From NCBI RefSeq assembly GCF_014699005.1, contig NZ_JACWZY010000021.1, positions 96,519 through 160,518 on the forward strand: DNA of 64,000 bases. Direction: 5' to 3'. Position numbers and translations under genes: made by a program. The DNA comes from Spirosoma profusum (GTDB taxonomy: Bacteria; Bacteroidota; Bacteroidia; Cytophagales; Spirosomataceae). Positions 8,216-17,717 of the stretch are shown here, in pieces. Position 1 is the first letter of the stretch. Each line of letters opens with the position of its first letter. The notes below the pieces were generated by a model, which worked only from the letters and a program-made list of their open reading frames with translations, was not told the origin of the DNA and ran no database searches.

Positions 8216-11200
8216 CATTCGGGGAGATTTTTCGGTTTGAGATCAGCTACCAGTTCCGCCACGTATCGACCTGGTTGCTGTTTGCTTTCTTTTTCCTGTT
8301 CGGCTTTATCATTCTCCGACTGGTTACGCTCACCGACGGAACGTACCTGAACGCTCCGGGCACTATTACATTTTTCACCGTTTTTGGTAGCGCCATCTGG
8401 GTAGTCATTGGTGGAGTGATTGTTGGCGATACGGCTACCCGCGATGTGCAAACGCGCATGCATCCGCTTACTTACACCGCGCCGGTCAGCAAGTTTGGCT
8501 ATCTGGGAGCCCGGTTTCTGGCTGCTCTGGCCCTGAATTCACTCCTTCTATTGACCCTTTACGCGGGATTTTTGGGCTCGCTTTATGGCCCTGGCGCCAA
8601 AACTCAGTTTGTCAGCCCGTTCCGTCCCGATACTTACCTAGCCAATTTTGCCTTCCTGGCATTACCAACCAGTATGGCCACCACGGCTATTCAGTTCATG
8701 GTTGCGGCTTTAAGTGGTCGCGCTATCGCCAGCTACATCGCCAGTATCAGCATCATCCTATTTTCTCAGTTTGGAGGCACAACCGTGCGATTTGCCCTGG
8801 AATGGAAAACGTTGGGGGGACTGATGGATCTTCTGGGCACCAGTATTATCGCTGAGATGGAAGGCTGGACGCCGATCGAGAAAAATACGCGACTGGTGCT
8901 GCTCGAAGGCCCCTGGCTCTGGAACCGCCTAACGTGGTTGGGTATAGCTGTTAGCGCGCTTGTCTACACCTATTTCCGCTTTCAGATGAGTCACCAAGCC
9001 AGTAGCAGCAGACGGAGCCTGTTTCGTAGCCGACAAGCTGCCGTGTCGTCGGCGGCTCAGCCAACCCATACACGCATTGAATATACCAGTCTGATTAACG
9101 TACCTGACGTTCCGCGCTATTTTTCCCGCCAAACGCAGCTCCATCAGGTGCTCGCCATTGCGGGACAGTCGTTCTGGAGCATAGCCAAAAGCTGGACAGG
9201 GCTCACACTAGTAGCTGTGTTAGCGTTGGGCACCGGTCTGCTGGCTACCGAATACATGGAGTGGCTTGGCGTCCCGTTGTTGGCCCGGACGCAGGAGGTA
9301 CTCAACGTATTGACACCACCGTTGAGCAGTTATAAAACGCATTGGATCATCATTCCGCTGCTTATCATCTTTTACGCTGGCGAACTTATCTGGCGCGAAC
9401 GGGAAGCAGGGCTACATGAGCTTTCCGACACCACGCCGACGCCCGAATGGGTACTTTTTATCGGCAAATTCGGCGGCCTTACACTTATCATCACCATTTG
9501 GGTTGCCTTCCTGATGCTGGCTGGCATCATCAACCAGCTTGTTATGGGCTATTACCAGTTCGAACTCGATGTTTACGTAAAGGCGCTCTTCGGCATTCAG
9601 CTAACAAATTACTTACTCTTTGCTCTTCTCATCTTTGTGCTCCATGTGTTGGTGAACCAAAAGTACATTGGCCATGTGGTAGCATTTGGGGCCTACGGGT
9701 TTCTGCTTTTTGCTTCTATGCTCGGCGTTGAATACAAGCTGCTGATCTACGGATCTGATCCCGGTTGGTCGTACAGTGATATGAGCGGTTTCGACCCGTA
9801 TAGTAAACCCTGGCTATGGTTCAAATTATACTGGGTGTCCTGGGCAGTTCTACTGGCTATACTGGCGATCCTGTTCTGGGTGCGGAGCAAAGAAGGCGGC
9901 CCGACCGCACGGTTTCAGCGGGCAAAGCACCGGTATAGCCGACACAAAATGGCTTTGTTTGTGGCGTTGGCCTTTGTGGTCGGTACAGGTGGGCTTCTGT
10001 TTTACAACACCAATGTGCTGAACGTGTATTTGACCAAATCGGATCGAATGGCCTTGCGCGCCGACTACGAGCGACGCTATGGGCGATACGAACATGCAGC
10101 ACGACCCGTACTGACCCATACTAAGTTACAGGTCGAAATCTATCCTGAAGAGCAGGCGGCCGACATCAGAGGTACCTTTTCTCTGATTAACCGAAGCAAC
10201 AAGGCCATTGACTCTATCCACCTGTCTACGATTCCGTTTAACCCGCTCGAAGCCATTTCATTTAATCGGCCGGCTTCTTCGGTTGTGGCTGATGACAAAC
10301 TTGGTTACCACATCTATTCTCTGAAAAAGCCGCTTGCTCCCGGCGACTCCGTGCAGATGCGTTTCGTGGTGCATATCAAACCCACAGGCTTCAGCAATGA
10401 GGGTATAGATGCCTCCATAGTCGCGAATGGGTCACATATTACCAGCGACTGGATGCCGGTCATTGGCTACCAGGCAAACCGCCAGATCCGCAGTGTCCAG
10501 GACCGACTGGCGTACGGGCTCCCTCCACGTGCGGAGCGACCCTCACTATACGATGTGGCAGCGCGCAACGAAAACCAGCACGCCGAGCTTATGGGTTTTG
10601 ACGCTCTTGTCGGTACCTCAAAAAGTCAGATTGCCGTTGCGCCGGGCGCGCTGCAACGTACCTGGACGAAGGGAGATCGTCGGTATTTTCAGTATGCAAC
10701 CAATGCTCCTATCCTCAACGAATATGCCTTCTTCTCGGCGAAATATGCGGTGCAGGAACGACAATGGGTACACCGTTTGACGGGTTATCAATACGCCTTT
10801 CAGGGCCCTGAACGTGTGGTAAAGCCCGTTATAATTCAGATCTTTTACCATCCTTCCCATGCCGGCAATGTAGCACGCATGATGAAAAGCGCGCAAGCCT
10901 CGCTGGCCTATTATACGCAGGAATTCGGTGCTTATCCGTATACCCATTTCCGGGTACTGGAGCGACCAGGCCACGGGCGGGGCATGCATGCTGAACCGAT
11001 GACGATTGATTACCAGGAAGGCTATTCGTTGATGAATCCTCAACCAGGCGGCCTCGATCTTCCTTACCACATCATGGCCCACGAAGTGGCACACCAGTGG
11101 TGGGGTTTGTATCTGGCTCCCGCAGCGGTTGAGGGGGCTGGTTTACTCGTTGAAAGTTTAGCAACCTACTCGGCCATGCAAGTGGTTGAGGAAACACTGG

Positions 11201-11868
11201 GGCGGGAGCATCTGCTCCGCTATTTATCCCAGATGCGACAGGAGTATAAGGTGCCCCGGTCCAGGGCGGCTCCACCGTTGCTACGGTCCAATAACTCGTT
11301 TCTGAATTACCGCAAGGGGCCTTTTGCGTTGTACGCGTTAAGAAATTACATTGGAAAAAAACGCGTCAACGATGCACTCAGGCAGTTGCTTCGCACGTAT
11401 ACGCCAGCCCATCCATTGCCGACAACGCTCGACTTTTACCGCGAACTGCAAGCAGTAACCCCCGATTCGCTGCATTACCTGCTGCATGACCTGTTTGCCA
11501 CAAACACGTTCTGGGATCTGAAAACAGAACAGGCAACCGCAAAACAAACCAAAACCGGTGCCTGGCAGGTGACGCTTACTGTAGACGCGCGCAAGATGAG
11601 GGTTGACAGTATGGGCCGGGAGACAAACGTACCCATGAACGATTGGATCGAAATCGGCGTCTTCGCCCCCGCCAAGAATGGACAAAAAACTGGCCTGCCA
11701 ATCTACTTACAAAAAAAACGCATCCGTTTTGGAAAGCAGCGTATCACCGTGATGGTGCCAGATAAGCTAATCCAGGTCGGGCCAATCCAGGCGGGTATTG
11801 ACCCCAATCATCTGCTTATTGATTACGAAATGAACGACAACATGAAGGCCTTAACGTTTGAACGGTGA
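8212..11868 (+). CDS. ABC-2 permease / M1 aminopeptidase fusion, second in operon
   Basis: A 1218-residue paralog of the previous gene. Its ATG overlaps the preceding stop (ATGA), showing translational coupling. The architecture is the same: two permease blocks, a membrane segment near residue 590 ending FYNTNVLN, and an M1-like domain with HEVAH at H957-H961 and E981. Two such fusions behind one ATPase suggest a permease heterodimer displaying two peptidase domains (inference). Divergence between copies is high outside the membrane segments and zinc motif, so the duplication is old. Confidence 0.88.
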   Translation: MTFGEIFRFEISYQFRHVSTWLLFAFFFLFGFIILRLVTLTDGTYLNAPGTITFFTVFGSAIWVVIGGVIVGDTATRDVQTRMHPLTYTAPVSKFGYLGARFLAALALNSLLLLTLYAGFLGSLYGPGAKTQFVSPFRPDTYLANFAFLALPTSMATTAIQFMVAALSGRAIASYIASISIILFSQFGGTTVRFALEWKTLGGLMDLLGTSIIAEMEGWTPIEKNTRLVLLEGPWLWNRLTWLGIAVSALVYTYFRFQMSHQASSSRRSLFRSRQAAVSSAAQPTHTRIEYTSLINVPDVPRYFSRQTQLHQVLAIAGQSFWSIAKSWTGLTLVAVLALGTGLLATEYMEWLGVPLLARTQEVLNVLTPPLSSYKTHWIIIPLLIIFYAGELIWREREAGLHELSDTTPTPEWVLFIGKFGGLTLIITIWVAFLMLAGIINQLVMGYYQFELDVYVKALFGIQLTNYLLFALLIFVLHVLVNQKYIGHVVAFGAYGFLLFASMLGVEYKLLIYGSDPGWSYSDMSGFDPYSKPWLWFKLYWVSWAVLLAILAILFWVRSKEGGPTARFQRAKHRYSRHKMALFVALAFVVGTGGLLFYNTNVLNVYLTKSDRMALRADYERRYGRYEHAARPVLTHTKLQVEIYPEEQAADIRGTFSLINRSNKAIDSIHLSTIPFNPLEAISFNRPASSVVADDKLGYHIYSLKKPLAPGDSVQMRFVVHIKPTGFSNEGIDASIVANGSHITSDWMPVIGYQANRQIRSVQDRLAYGLPPRAERPSLYDVAARNENQHAELMGFDALVGTSKSQIAVAPGALQRTWTKGDRRYFQYATNAPILNEYAFFSAKYAVQERQWVHRLTGYQYAFQGPERVVKPVIIQIFYHPSHAGNVARMMKSAQASLAYYTQEFGAYPYTHFRVLERPGHGRGMHAEPMTIDYQEGYSLMNPQPGGLDLPYHIMAHEVAHQWWGLYLAPAAVEGAGLLVESLATYSAMQVVEETLGREHLLRYLSQMRQEYKVPRSRAAPPLLRSNNSFLNYRKGPFALYALRNYIGKKRVNDALRQLLRTYTPAHPLPTTLDFYRELQAVTPDSLHYLLHDLFATNTFWDLKTEQATAKQTKTGAWQVTLTVDARKMRVDSMGRETNVPMNDWIEIGVFAPAKNGQKTGLPIYLQKKRIRFGKQRITVMVPDKLIQVGPIQAGIDPNHLLIDYEMNDNMKALTFER

Positions 11869-12392
11869 AATTTGACCTTCCATTTTCATGGTGCTCAAAA
11901 TATCATTTGATGCCAGTTGATTTGGCTTTCATGTACAAGGTATGCGATCAATCGCATTGGATAACTATAAAATTGCGAATGCGGTTACAAAAGGAATTGG
12001 AGGGTTTACTGAACGATTTTAATTGGGGGCCAATCTTAAGTAAACAATCCATTATTAGTGCATTACAATTTAATTCAATCTAGCATTTTCCCTTTTATTG
12101 GCCGTTTTCGGTCAATTGCGTAGAGTAGGAAAGTGTGCATGGTAATAAACCTGTACGTCTCGTAAGTAGCTTGTCGAAGTGCTTTCGAGTTAGTGCTAGC
12201 CTAAATAGTGCCCAGTCGTACTATACCAATAAAATCACTACGGATCAGGGGCTATGTTGGTCCAATTATGGACAACATTTGTACGAATTCGGACACCACC
12301 CCAACCACACACAGTGGCTTCACAGTGCAGAATTGCCCGTTTTCAACACTGGCACCAGATTTGATTTAAGATATTATATCTAATCGCTTACC
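11869..12392. other. Intergenic, 524 bp, no convincing gene
   Basis: AT-richer than its neighbours. A 72-codon frame starts with a GTG overlapping the previous stop, but its product shows no family features and its codon use is unlike the flanking genes. The segment probably carries the terminator of the peptidase operon and the promoter of the PadR gene; neither is clear enough to place. Confidence 0.5.
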
Positions 12393-12731
12393 ATGAAAAA
12401 AACTATACTGGGCGAACTAGAAGAACTGGTCCTACTGGTGGTAGCAGCCAGTACCCAGGAGGCCTATGGTGTGCCCATCTGTGAACAGCTTCAGCAGCAT
12501 ACCGGCCGAAGTTTCACCATTGGGGCGGTGCATACCACTCTGTACCGACTGGAAGAAAAGGGCTTTCTCTCTTCCCATGTTGGCGGAGCGACCGCCGAAC
12601 GGGGAGGGCGCAGCAAACGCCTGTTCACCCTGACAACTGCCGGGGGCCGGGTCTTGCTGGATATGCAGCAGATGCGGAGCCGGTTGTGGCAGGCCATTCC
12701 ACAGGCCAAACTTCAACTATTGGGATTATGA
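12393..12731 (+). CDS. PadR-family transcriptional regulator
   Basis: A 112-residue PadR winged helix. The N-terminus MKKTILGELEELVLLVV, the motif AYGVPICEQLQQHTGRS, and FTIGAVHTTLYRLEEKGFLSS with a wing GGRSKRLFTLTTAG are all typical. Members with this length lack the long C-terminal dimerisation domain. It sits 20 bp before an FtsX-type permease gene with a permease-prefix domain, a pairing repeated many times in Cytophagales genomes, so it most likely controls that transporter. Confidence 0.93.
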   Translation: MKKTILGELEELVLLVVAASTQEAYGVPICEQLQQHTGRSFTIGAVHTTLYRLEEKGFLSSHVGGATAERGGRSKRLFTLTTAGGRVLLDMQQMRSRLWQAIPQAKLQLLGL

Positions 12732-12751
12732 ACCAAAATTGACCCAACCCC

Positions 12752-15511
12752 ATGACGCCCAATCGACCCGACCCGCAACCCGAAAACTCGTCACCGCCCC
12801 AATGGGCCGACCGTTTACTCGAATGGTTCGTGGCGCCACACCTGCGGGAATACCTCCAGGGGGACTTGCACGAAGCTTTTCACCAGCGGGTGGCCCAAGT
12901 GGGCCTGGCGCGAGCTCGACGCCAGTACGTCTGGGCGGTTTTGCACTGCCTGACGCCCTTCTTCGTCAAACGATTACCCCCGGTTTCGGTTCGGCACACG
13001 ACCGGCTATAACAATGAATATCAACCCCTTTCTAACCTGCATCCGGCTATGCTGCGCAACTACTTCAAAATCGCTTTTCGGACTCTGGGCCGACACAAGC
13101 TTTACACGGCCCTCAATTTGGCGGGCCTTACCTTTGGCATTACCTGCTTTTTGTTAATTGGGCTGTATTTGTTCGATGAACTTACCTTCGATCAGCAACA
13201 CCGCAACGCGAGCCGAATTTACCGGGTTATTGAGCACAAAACGGTAAACGGTGAGGCCACCACCCTTGCCGCAGGAAGCTATAAACTGGCCCAGGAATCC
13301 AGGAAAGTACTGGCTGAAATCGAAAATACAACCCGTCTATTAAGACCCGGAAGGGCCAACCTGATTAATCCCGAACACCCGGTGAATTTTCAGGAGACGA
13401 TTACCAATGCCGACGAAAACTTCCTGCAAATCTTTGATTTTCCGTTGGTACTTGGCGACAAACGGACGGCCTTAAAAGAGCCCAATTCAATCGTTATTAA
13501 CCAGGACTTGGCCCGGCGGCTGTTTGGTCACACCCAGGTACTGGGCAAAACGCTCCAGTTCAGCCACATGGAATCACCCTTGAAAGTAACCGGTGTGCTG
13601 AAAAATCATCCGCCTAATTCCAGTTTCGATTTCAATTCGCTGGTGTCGGAAGCTTCCCTTCGGACGACCGATTATTTCAAGCAAACCATGACCAGTGACT
13701 GGTCGTCCACCGATTTTTCGGTGTATCTACTGCTCAAACCCAATGTAAATTCTCAAAGCGTTTCCACGAAACTAACTAATCTGGTCCTGGCTAATGACAA
13801 ACCAGCTCCGGGAACCAGCCTGTCTTTTAGCCTACAGTCCCTGAACGACATTCACCTGGGGTCAGAAGCAATAACCGATGGGGCCCGAAATTCAAACGTG
13901 GCAGCGATGGCCCAGGGAAGTCCCTTTTATATCCGCATCTTCGGATTTGTGGCGCTCTTTGTGCTGTGCATTGCCGGCATCAACTACATGAATTTGTCGA
14001 CGGCCAGAGCCTCAAATCGGGCAAAGGAAATCGGGGTTCGTAAATCGATTGGTGCCGTCCGGAGCAGCCTGGTGTCCCAATTTTTAGTAGAAACCCTCTT
14101 ACTTACGGGTATTTCGCTGCTCTTGGCGCTGGTACTGGTTAATGTCGGGCTGCCTTATCTGAATCAATTTGTCAATAAACAACTGACGCTTGGTTTGGGA
14201 ACCGACTACCGAATCTGGCTGATGACCTTAGTCGCTGCCTTACTGATTGGGCTGTTGTCGGGGAGTTACCCCGCCTTGTTGTTATCGGGTTTGCGACCCG
14301 TTTTGCTCTTAAAAGGCATAAAAGTAAACCCGCCGGGCAGTCTGAGCTTGCGGAAAGGCCTGGTTATTTTTCAGTTTACAATTTCTACGATCCTAATTAT
14401 CAGCACCATCGTTCTCTTTCGGCAGGTGCAGTTTATGAACACCACCAGCTTAGGGTTCAATAAAGACCTGTTGGTTGTCATCGATGTCAATACCGGCGCA
14501 GCCAGGGACCGCTTCGAGACCATCAAAGCCGACATGGCCAAAATTCCTTCGGTGAAAAGCGTATCGGTTAGCTCCCGGGTACCCGGTGAATGGAAAACGA
14601 TTCGCCGGGTTAAGATCAACACCCAGGGTAAAACGGATGCTCCCAAAATTGCTTACCTGATTGGGGCAGATAAAGACTTTCTGAAAACCTTTGCCGTGGA
14701 TTTAATAGAAGGTCGCAACTTTATCAATCCAACGGATTCCACGGCTGTGCTGTTGAATGAAACAGCGGCCCGGTTGTTGAACATTACCAAACCGTCTGAC
14801 CAACTGGTGGAGATTCCAGCCATGTCGCGTGGGGGCGAGTTTGGCCCCATTAACGATGACAATACGCCGTTCAAGGCCCGGGTAATCGGGATTGTGAAAG
14901 ATTTTCATTTTCAGTCGCTACACGCCCGGATTGAGCCGCTGGTAGTAGCCTATAACCAGAATCCGATTCATGGGATTGACTATTACTCCGCCCGTATTGA
15001 GGCCCAGGGCATCCCTGAAACTTTAGAAAAACTAAAAGCCGTATTGGTAAAGGCGGATGGCGACGAGCCTTTCGAATTTCATTTTCTGGATCAGCAACTG
15101 GCCCTCTTTTACCTGGAAGACGCCCGTCGGCAAACCCTGCTGATCTGGGTAGCCCTGGCCACCATCTTCATCGCTTGTTTAGGTCTTTTCGGCCTGGCCA
15201 CTTACTCGGCCGAACAACGCATTAAAGAAATCGGTGTGCGGAAAGTGCTGGGTGCCAGTGTAGCCAATCTAGCCTCACTACTCTCGATGGACTTCCTGAA
15301 ATTGGTGTTGATTGCCAACAGCATCGGCTTCCCGCTGGCTTGGTGGGCCACCAACAAGTGGCTGCAGGAATACGCCTACCACATCGACTTGGACTGGTGG
15401 ATATTTGCCTTAGCAGGACTGCTGGCCATCGGGATTGCCCTCTTAACTGTCAGTTACCAAAGTATCCGGGCTGCCCTGACGAATCCAGTGAAGAGTTTGC
15501 GCAGTGAATAA
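12752..15511 (+). CDS. FtsX/MacB-like ABC transporter permease with PadR-linked prefix domain
   Basis: 919 residues. The first 75 form the permease-prefix domain that accompanies PadR regulators (WADRLLEWFVAPHLREYLQG then a helical segment). After a membrane segment near residue 125 comes a MacB-type periplasmic domain, three membrane segments with the FtsX motif (RAKEIGVRKSIGAVRSSL), a second periplasmic domain, and a final FtsX block (RIKEIGVRKVLGASV). This is the duplicated eight-helix MacB-like form. No ATPase is next to it, so the partner must be encoded elsewhere. Substrate unknown. Confidence 0.9.
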   Translation: MTPNRPDPQPENSSPPQWADRLLEWFVAPHLREYLQGDLHEAFHQRVAQVGLARARRQYVWAVLHCLTPFFVKRLPPVSVRHTTGYNNEYQPLSNLHPAMLRNYFKIAFRTLGRHKLYTALNLAGLTFGITCFLLIGLYLFDELTFDQQHRNASRIYRVIEHKTVNGEATTLAAGSYKLAQESRKVLAEIENTTRLLRPGRANLINPEHPVNFQETITNADENFLQIFDFPLVLGDKRTALKEPNSIVINQDLARRLFGHTQVLGKTLQFSHMESPLKVTGVLKNHPPNSSFDFNSLVSEASLRTTDYFKQTMTSDWSSTDFSVYLLLKPNVNSQSVSTKLTNLVLANDKPAPGTSLSFSLQSLNDIHLGSEAITDGARNSNVAAMAQGSPFYIRIFGFVALFVLCIAGINYMNLSTARASNRAKEIGVRKSIGAVRSSLVSQFLVETLLLTGISLLLALVLVNVGLPYLNQFVNKQLTLGLGTDYRIWLMTLVAALLIGLLSGSYPALLLSGLRPVLLLKGIKVNPPGSLSLRKGLVIFQFTISTILIISTIVLFRQVQFMNTTSLGFNKDLLVVIDVNTGAARDRFETIKADMAKIPSVKSVSVSSRVPGEWKTIRRVKINTQGKTDAPKIAYLIGADKDFLKTFAVDLIEGRNFINPTDSTAVLLNETAARLLNITKPSDQLVEIPAMSRGGEFGPINDDNTPFKARVIGIVKDFHFQSLHARIEPLVVAYNQNPIHGIDYYSARIEAQGIPETLEKLKAVLVKADGDEPFEFHFLDQQLALFYLEDARRQTLLIWVALATIFIACLGLFGLATYSAEQRIKEIGVRKVLGASVANLASLLSMDFLKLVLIANSIGFPLAWWATNKWLQEYAYHIDLDWWIFALAGLLAIGIALLTVSYQSIRAALTNPVKSLRSE

Positions 15512-15563
15512 GCCCCTACCTACCAGGCGCCGAACGAGCCGGCTCACCCACGCCTGTAAACCG

Positions 15564-16361
15564 ATGAATCGATTGGTCTTTCTGCTAGTCATAGTGTTGT
15601 ATGCCCAGGCCACCCTCGCTCAGCGTAAGCAACTTCCCCTAAGCACGACAAACGAGCTGACGCCAGTTCATGTGCAAGTGTCGGCCGAGACGTCTCTGGG
15701 CAAAGCGGGTGTGTGTCTGGTTGATGCGGGTAACCCAATTAACTCGGCCGTCATGCTTGCCCGCATCAACCACCTGCGCTTTCGCAATGGCACTATTGAA
15801 AAGGAACTGGCAGGTAAGCCCCTGCCTAGCGCCGGCTAGTCGGCACGTGGCTTTGTGGGCATCGCCTTTCGGATGGCTGAGGACGATTCGACATTTGAGT
15901 GCCTCTACCCAGGCTCGACCAATGGACGGGCCCAGGATCAAGTGCGGCAGAATCATTCGGTACAGTATATGGCGCATCCGGACTATACCTAGCAGAAATT
16001 ACGCAAAGAAACACAGGAGCAGTATGAGTCATACGTGGACTTAGTGGCTGGCGAATGGACGAAGATAAAGATTGAGGGGCAAGGCCAAACAGCCCGGCTG
16101 TACATGCATGGGGCGAACCAGCCCACACTGATCGTCAACGATTTGAAGCATGGTCCAACGCAGGGAGGGAGTCTTGGGTTGTGGATTGGCCCAGGAACCG
16201 ATGCTCATTTTGTCAATCTGGGAAAAACCCCAACCACTAGGTATGCCAAACGAGCAGTCCTCCTCCAACCTGGCTATCATTCAGATAACATCCGAGTCGG
16301 TTCGGGACCCGTGTGCACTATTTTTAATACCTGTCGACTCACTCATAGAGCATATGCGTAG
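15564..16361 (+). pseudogene. Secreted lectin-like (concanavalin-fold) protein, broken by two in-frame TAG codons
   Basis: ATG 15564 begins a clear signal peptide (MNRLVFLLVIVLYAQATLAQ) and a domain that continues in one frame across TAG at 15837-15839 and TAG at 15990-15992. The joined translation keeps a coherent pattern: RFRNGTIEKELAGKPLP, RGFVGIAFRMAEDDSTFECL, YESYVDLVAGEWTKIKIEG, and GGSLGLWIGPGTDAHFVNL. This resembles DUF1080/concanavalin-like secreted proteins common in Bacteroidota. No indel is needed, only two point nonsense changes; the second is a likely TGG to TAG in YTWQK. The last 35 codons before the stop look non-conserved and may be read-through. It overlaps or abuts the permease gene end. 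Confidence 0.75.
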
Positions 16362-16414
16362 CCAGATCAGAATTTAATTCGGACGTTTAAGTGAACTGTG
16401 ACTGGGTAGGAGGG

Positions 16415-16438
16415 AAGGGTCTGGAAACGGCCCTTTTT
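16415..16438 (+). terminator. Possible rho-independent terminator
   Basis: AAGGGTC, a seven-base loop and GGCCCTT form a stem (one G-T pair) followed by TTT, downstream of the broken lectin-like gene and before the convergent DUF1016 gene. The T-run is short, so confidence is limited. Confidence 0.4.
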
Positions 16439-16563
16439 GCGTTCAATAAATCCGTTCACTTTAATAGTTCACGGTTTCTGCTAGCTCCAGGCTTTTTCTG
16501 AACGATTTTTGGCGCAATAGCAGATTGAGTAATTAGCCTTGTGTTCTCTTAAAGTATTTGGCT

Positions 16564-17607
16564 CTACTCTTCATTTTCCGGGAAGTCTAATCGCTGACGA
16601 GCTTGCTCAATAGCTAAATGTAGTTTTTGCTCCAACACGGTGGTTGGTAATTGATGGGTTAGATATTCCGCCACTCGTATATCCCCCTTATCCAATTGCA
16701 TTAGTTCAATGTGCTCCCGTGTTTTCTCGGCGCACAAAATTAAGCCGATCGGCGAAGCTTCGCCTTCGAGCATTTCATACTGTTTCAACCACCCCAGATA
16801 AAGCTCCATTTGGCCTTTGTAAGCTGCCTTAAAGCGACCTAATTTTAAGTCGATGGCTACAAGTCGCCGTAATCGACGATGATAAAATAGTAAATCAATT
16901 CGGTGATCTTCCCCGTCGATGACAATACGCTTCTGCCTGGCCATAAAGGCAAAATCACTGCCCAGCTCGATAATGAATTTTTGAAGTTCTGACAGGATGG
17001 CATCTTCCAACTCCAGTTCAGAGTAATTATTCTCTAGTCCTAGAAAGTCAAGTACATAGGGATCTCGAAAAACTAAGTCAGGTGAGAGTTGATTACCATC
17101 CCGCAGTTGGGCTAACTCTTGTCGAATCGTCTCTTCGGGTAGCCGTGAAATGGCCGTGCGTTCATACAGCATACTATCCATCTTCTTTTGAAGGGTTCGG
17201 ACGCTCCATCGCTCCAACCGCGCCATCTGCATATAAAAGTCTCGTTTCAACTCATCTTTGATAGTAACAAATGTGACGAAATGAGACCAACTAAATTGTT
17301 CAGACAGTGTCTGAACAATTTCAGTATCGGGATATAGTCGGGCCAGCTCGACGGCATTGGTCAAATTGGCTACGCTAAATCCTCGGCCGAATTCAGCAAT
17401 CAACTGCTCACTGAGTCGACGGACCGTCTGTTTGCCATATTCAGCTCGACCCTGATTTAATATTTCCTCATTAATTCGTTTCCCGATAGCCCAGTAGAGC
17501 CTAGTAATTTCCGAATTAATAACCGAGGCCATTTGTTGGCGCGATTGGGCAATGAGACTACGTAAATCATTAAGAAGGGGATCAGAACCGGGTATGACTG
17601 GATTCAT
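16564..17607 (-). CDS. DUF1016 / YhcG-like PD-(D/E)XK nuclease-fold protein
   Basis: 347 residues. The N-terminal DUF1016_N helix bundle (RQQMASVINSEITRLYWAIG, QTVRRLSEQLIAEFGRGFS) leads into a C-terminal PDDEXK-like domain (FYHRRLRRLVAIDLKLGRFKAAYKGQME, with D-L-K as the core acidic-lysine pair). The family is widespread in mobile and defence regions; a nuclease role is inferred from the fold, and direct biochemical evidence is limited. It is the first gene of the AT-richer island and runs the same way as the CBASS operon, separated by 110 bp. Confidence 0.9.
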   Translation of the reverse strand: MNPVIPGSDPLLNDLRSLIAQSRQQMASVINSEITRLYWAIGKRINEEILNQGRAEYGKQTVRRLSEQLIAEFGRGFSVANLTNAVELARLYPDTEIVQTLSEQFSWSHFVTFVTIKDELKRDFYMQMARLERWSVRTLQKKMDSMLYERTAISRLPEETIRQELAQLRDGNQLSPDLVFRDPYVLDFLGLENNYSELELEDAILSELQKFIIELGSDFAFMARQKRIVIDGEDHRIDLLFYHRRLRRLVAIDLKLGRFKAAYKGQMELYLGWLKQYEMLEGEASPIGLILCAEKTREHIELMQLDKGDIRVAEYLTHQLPTTVLEQKLHLAIEQARQRLDFPENEE

Positions 17608-17717
17608 GTAGTTTTAAAAGCTGATCGGAAAAGTCGAAAAGGGAAATAAGTTTTTCGTTGCACTTCTTTAGCCAATACGATAGCTAAGTAAATAAAAGTA
17701 GGCTCCTAAAGTGATTA

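Noticed and set aside
11865..12083. 72-codon plus-strand frame with GTG overlapping the previous stop
   Set aside because: Coupling geometry is attractive, but the product shows no motif, no hydrophobic pattern and codon use unlike its neighbours.
15837..15992. Programmed read-through or unusual amino acid at the two TAG codons
   Set aside because: No recoding element is visible and Bacteroidota are not known for amber recoding; plain nonsense mutation is simpler.
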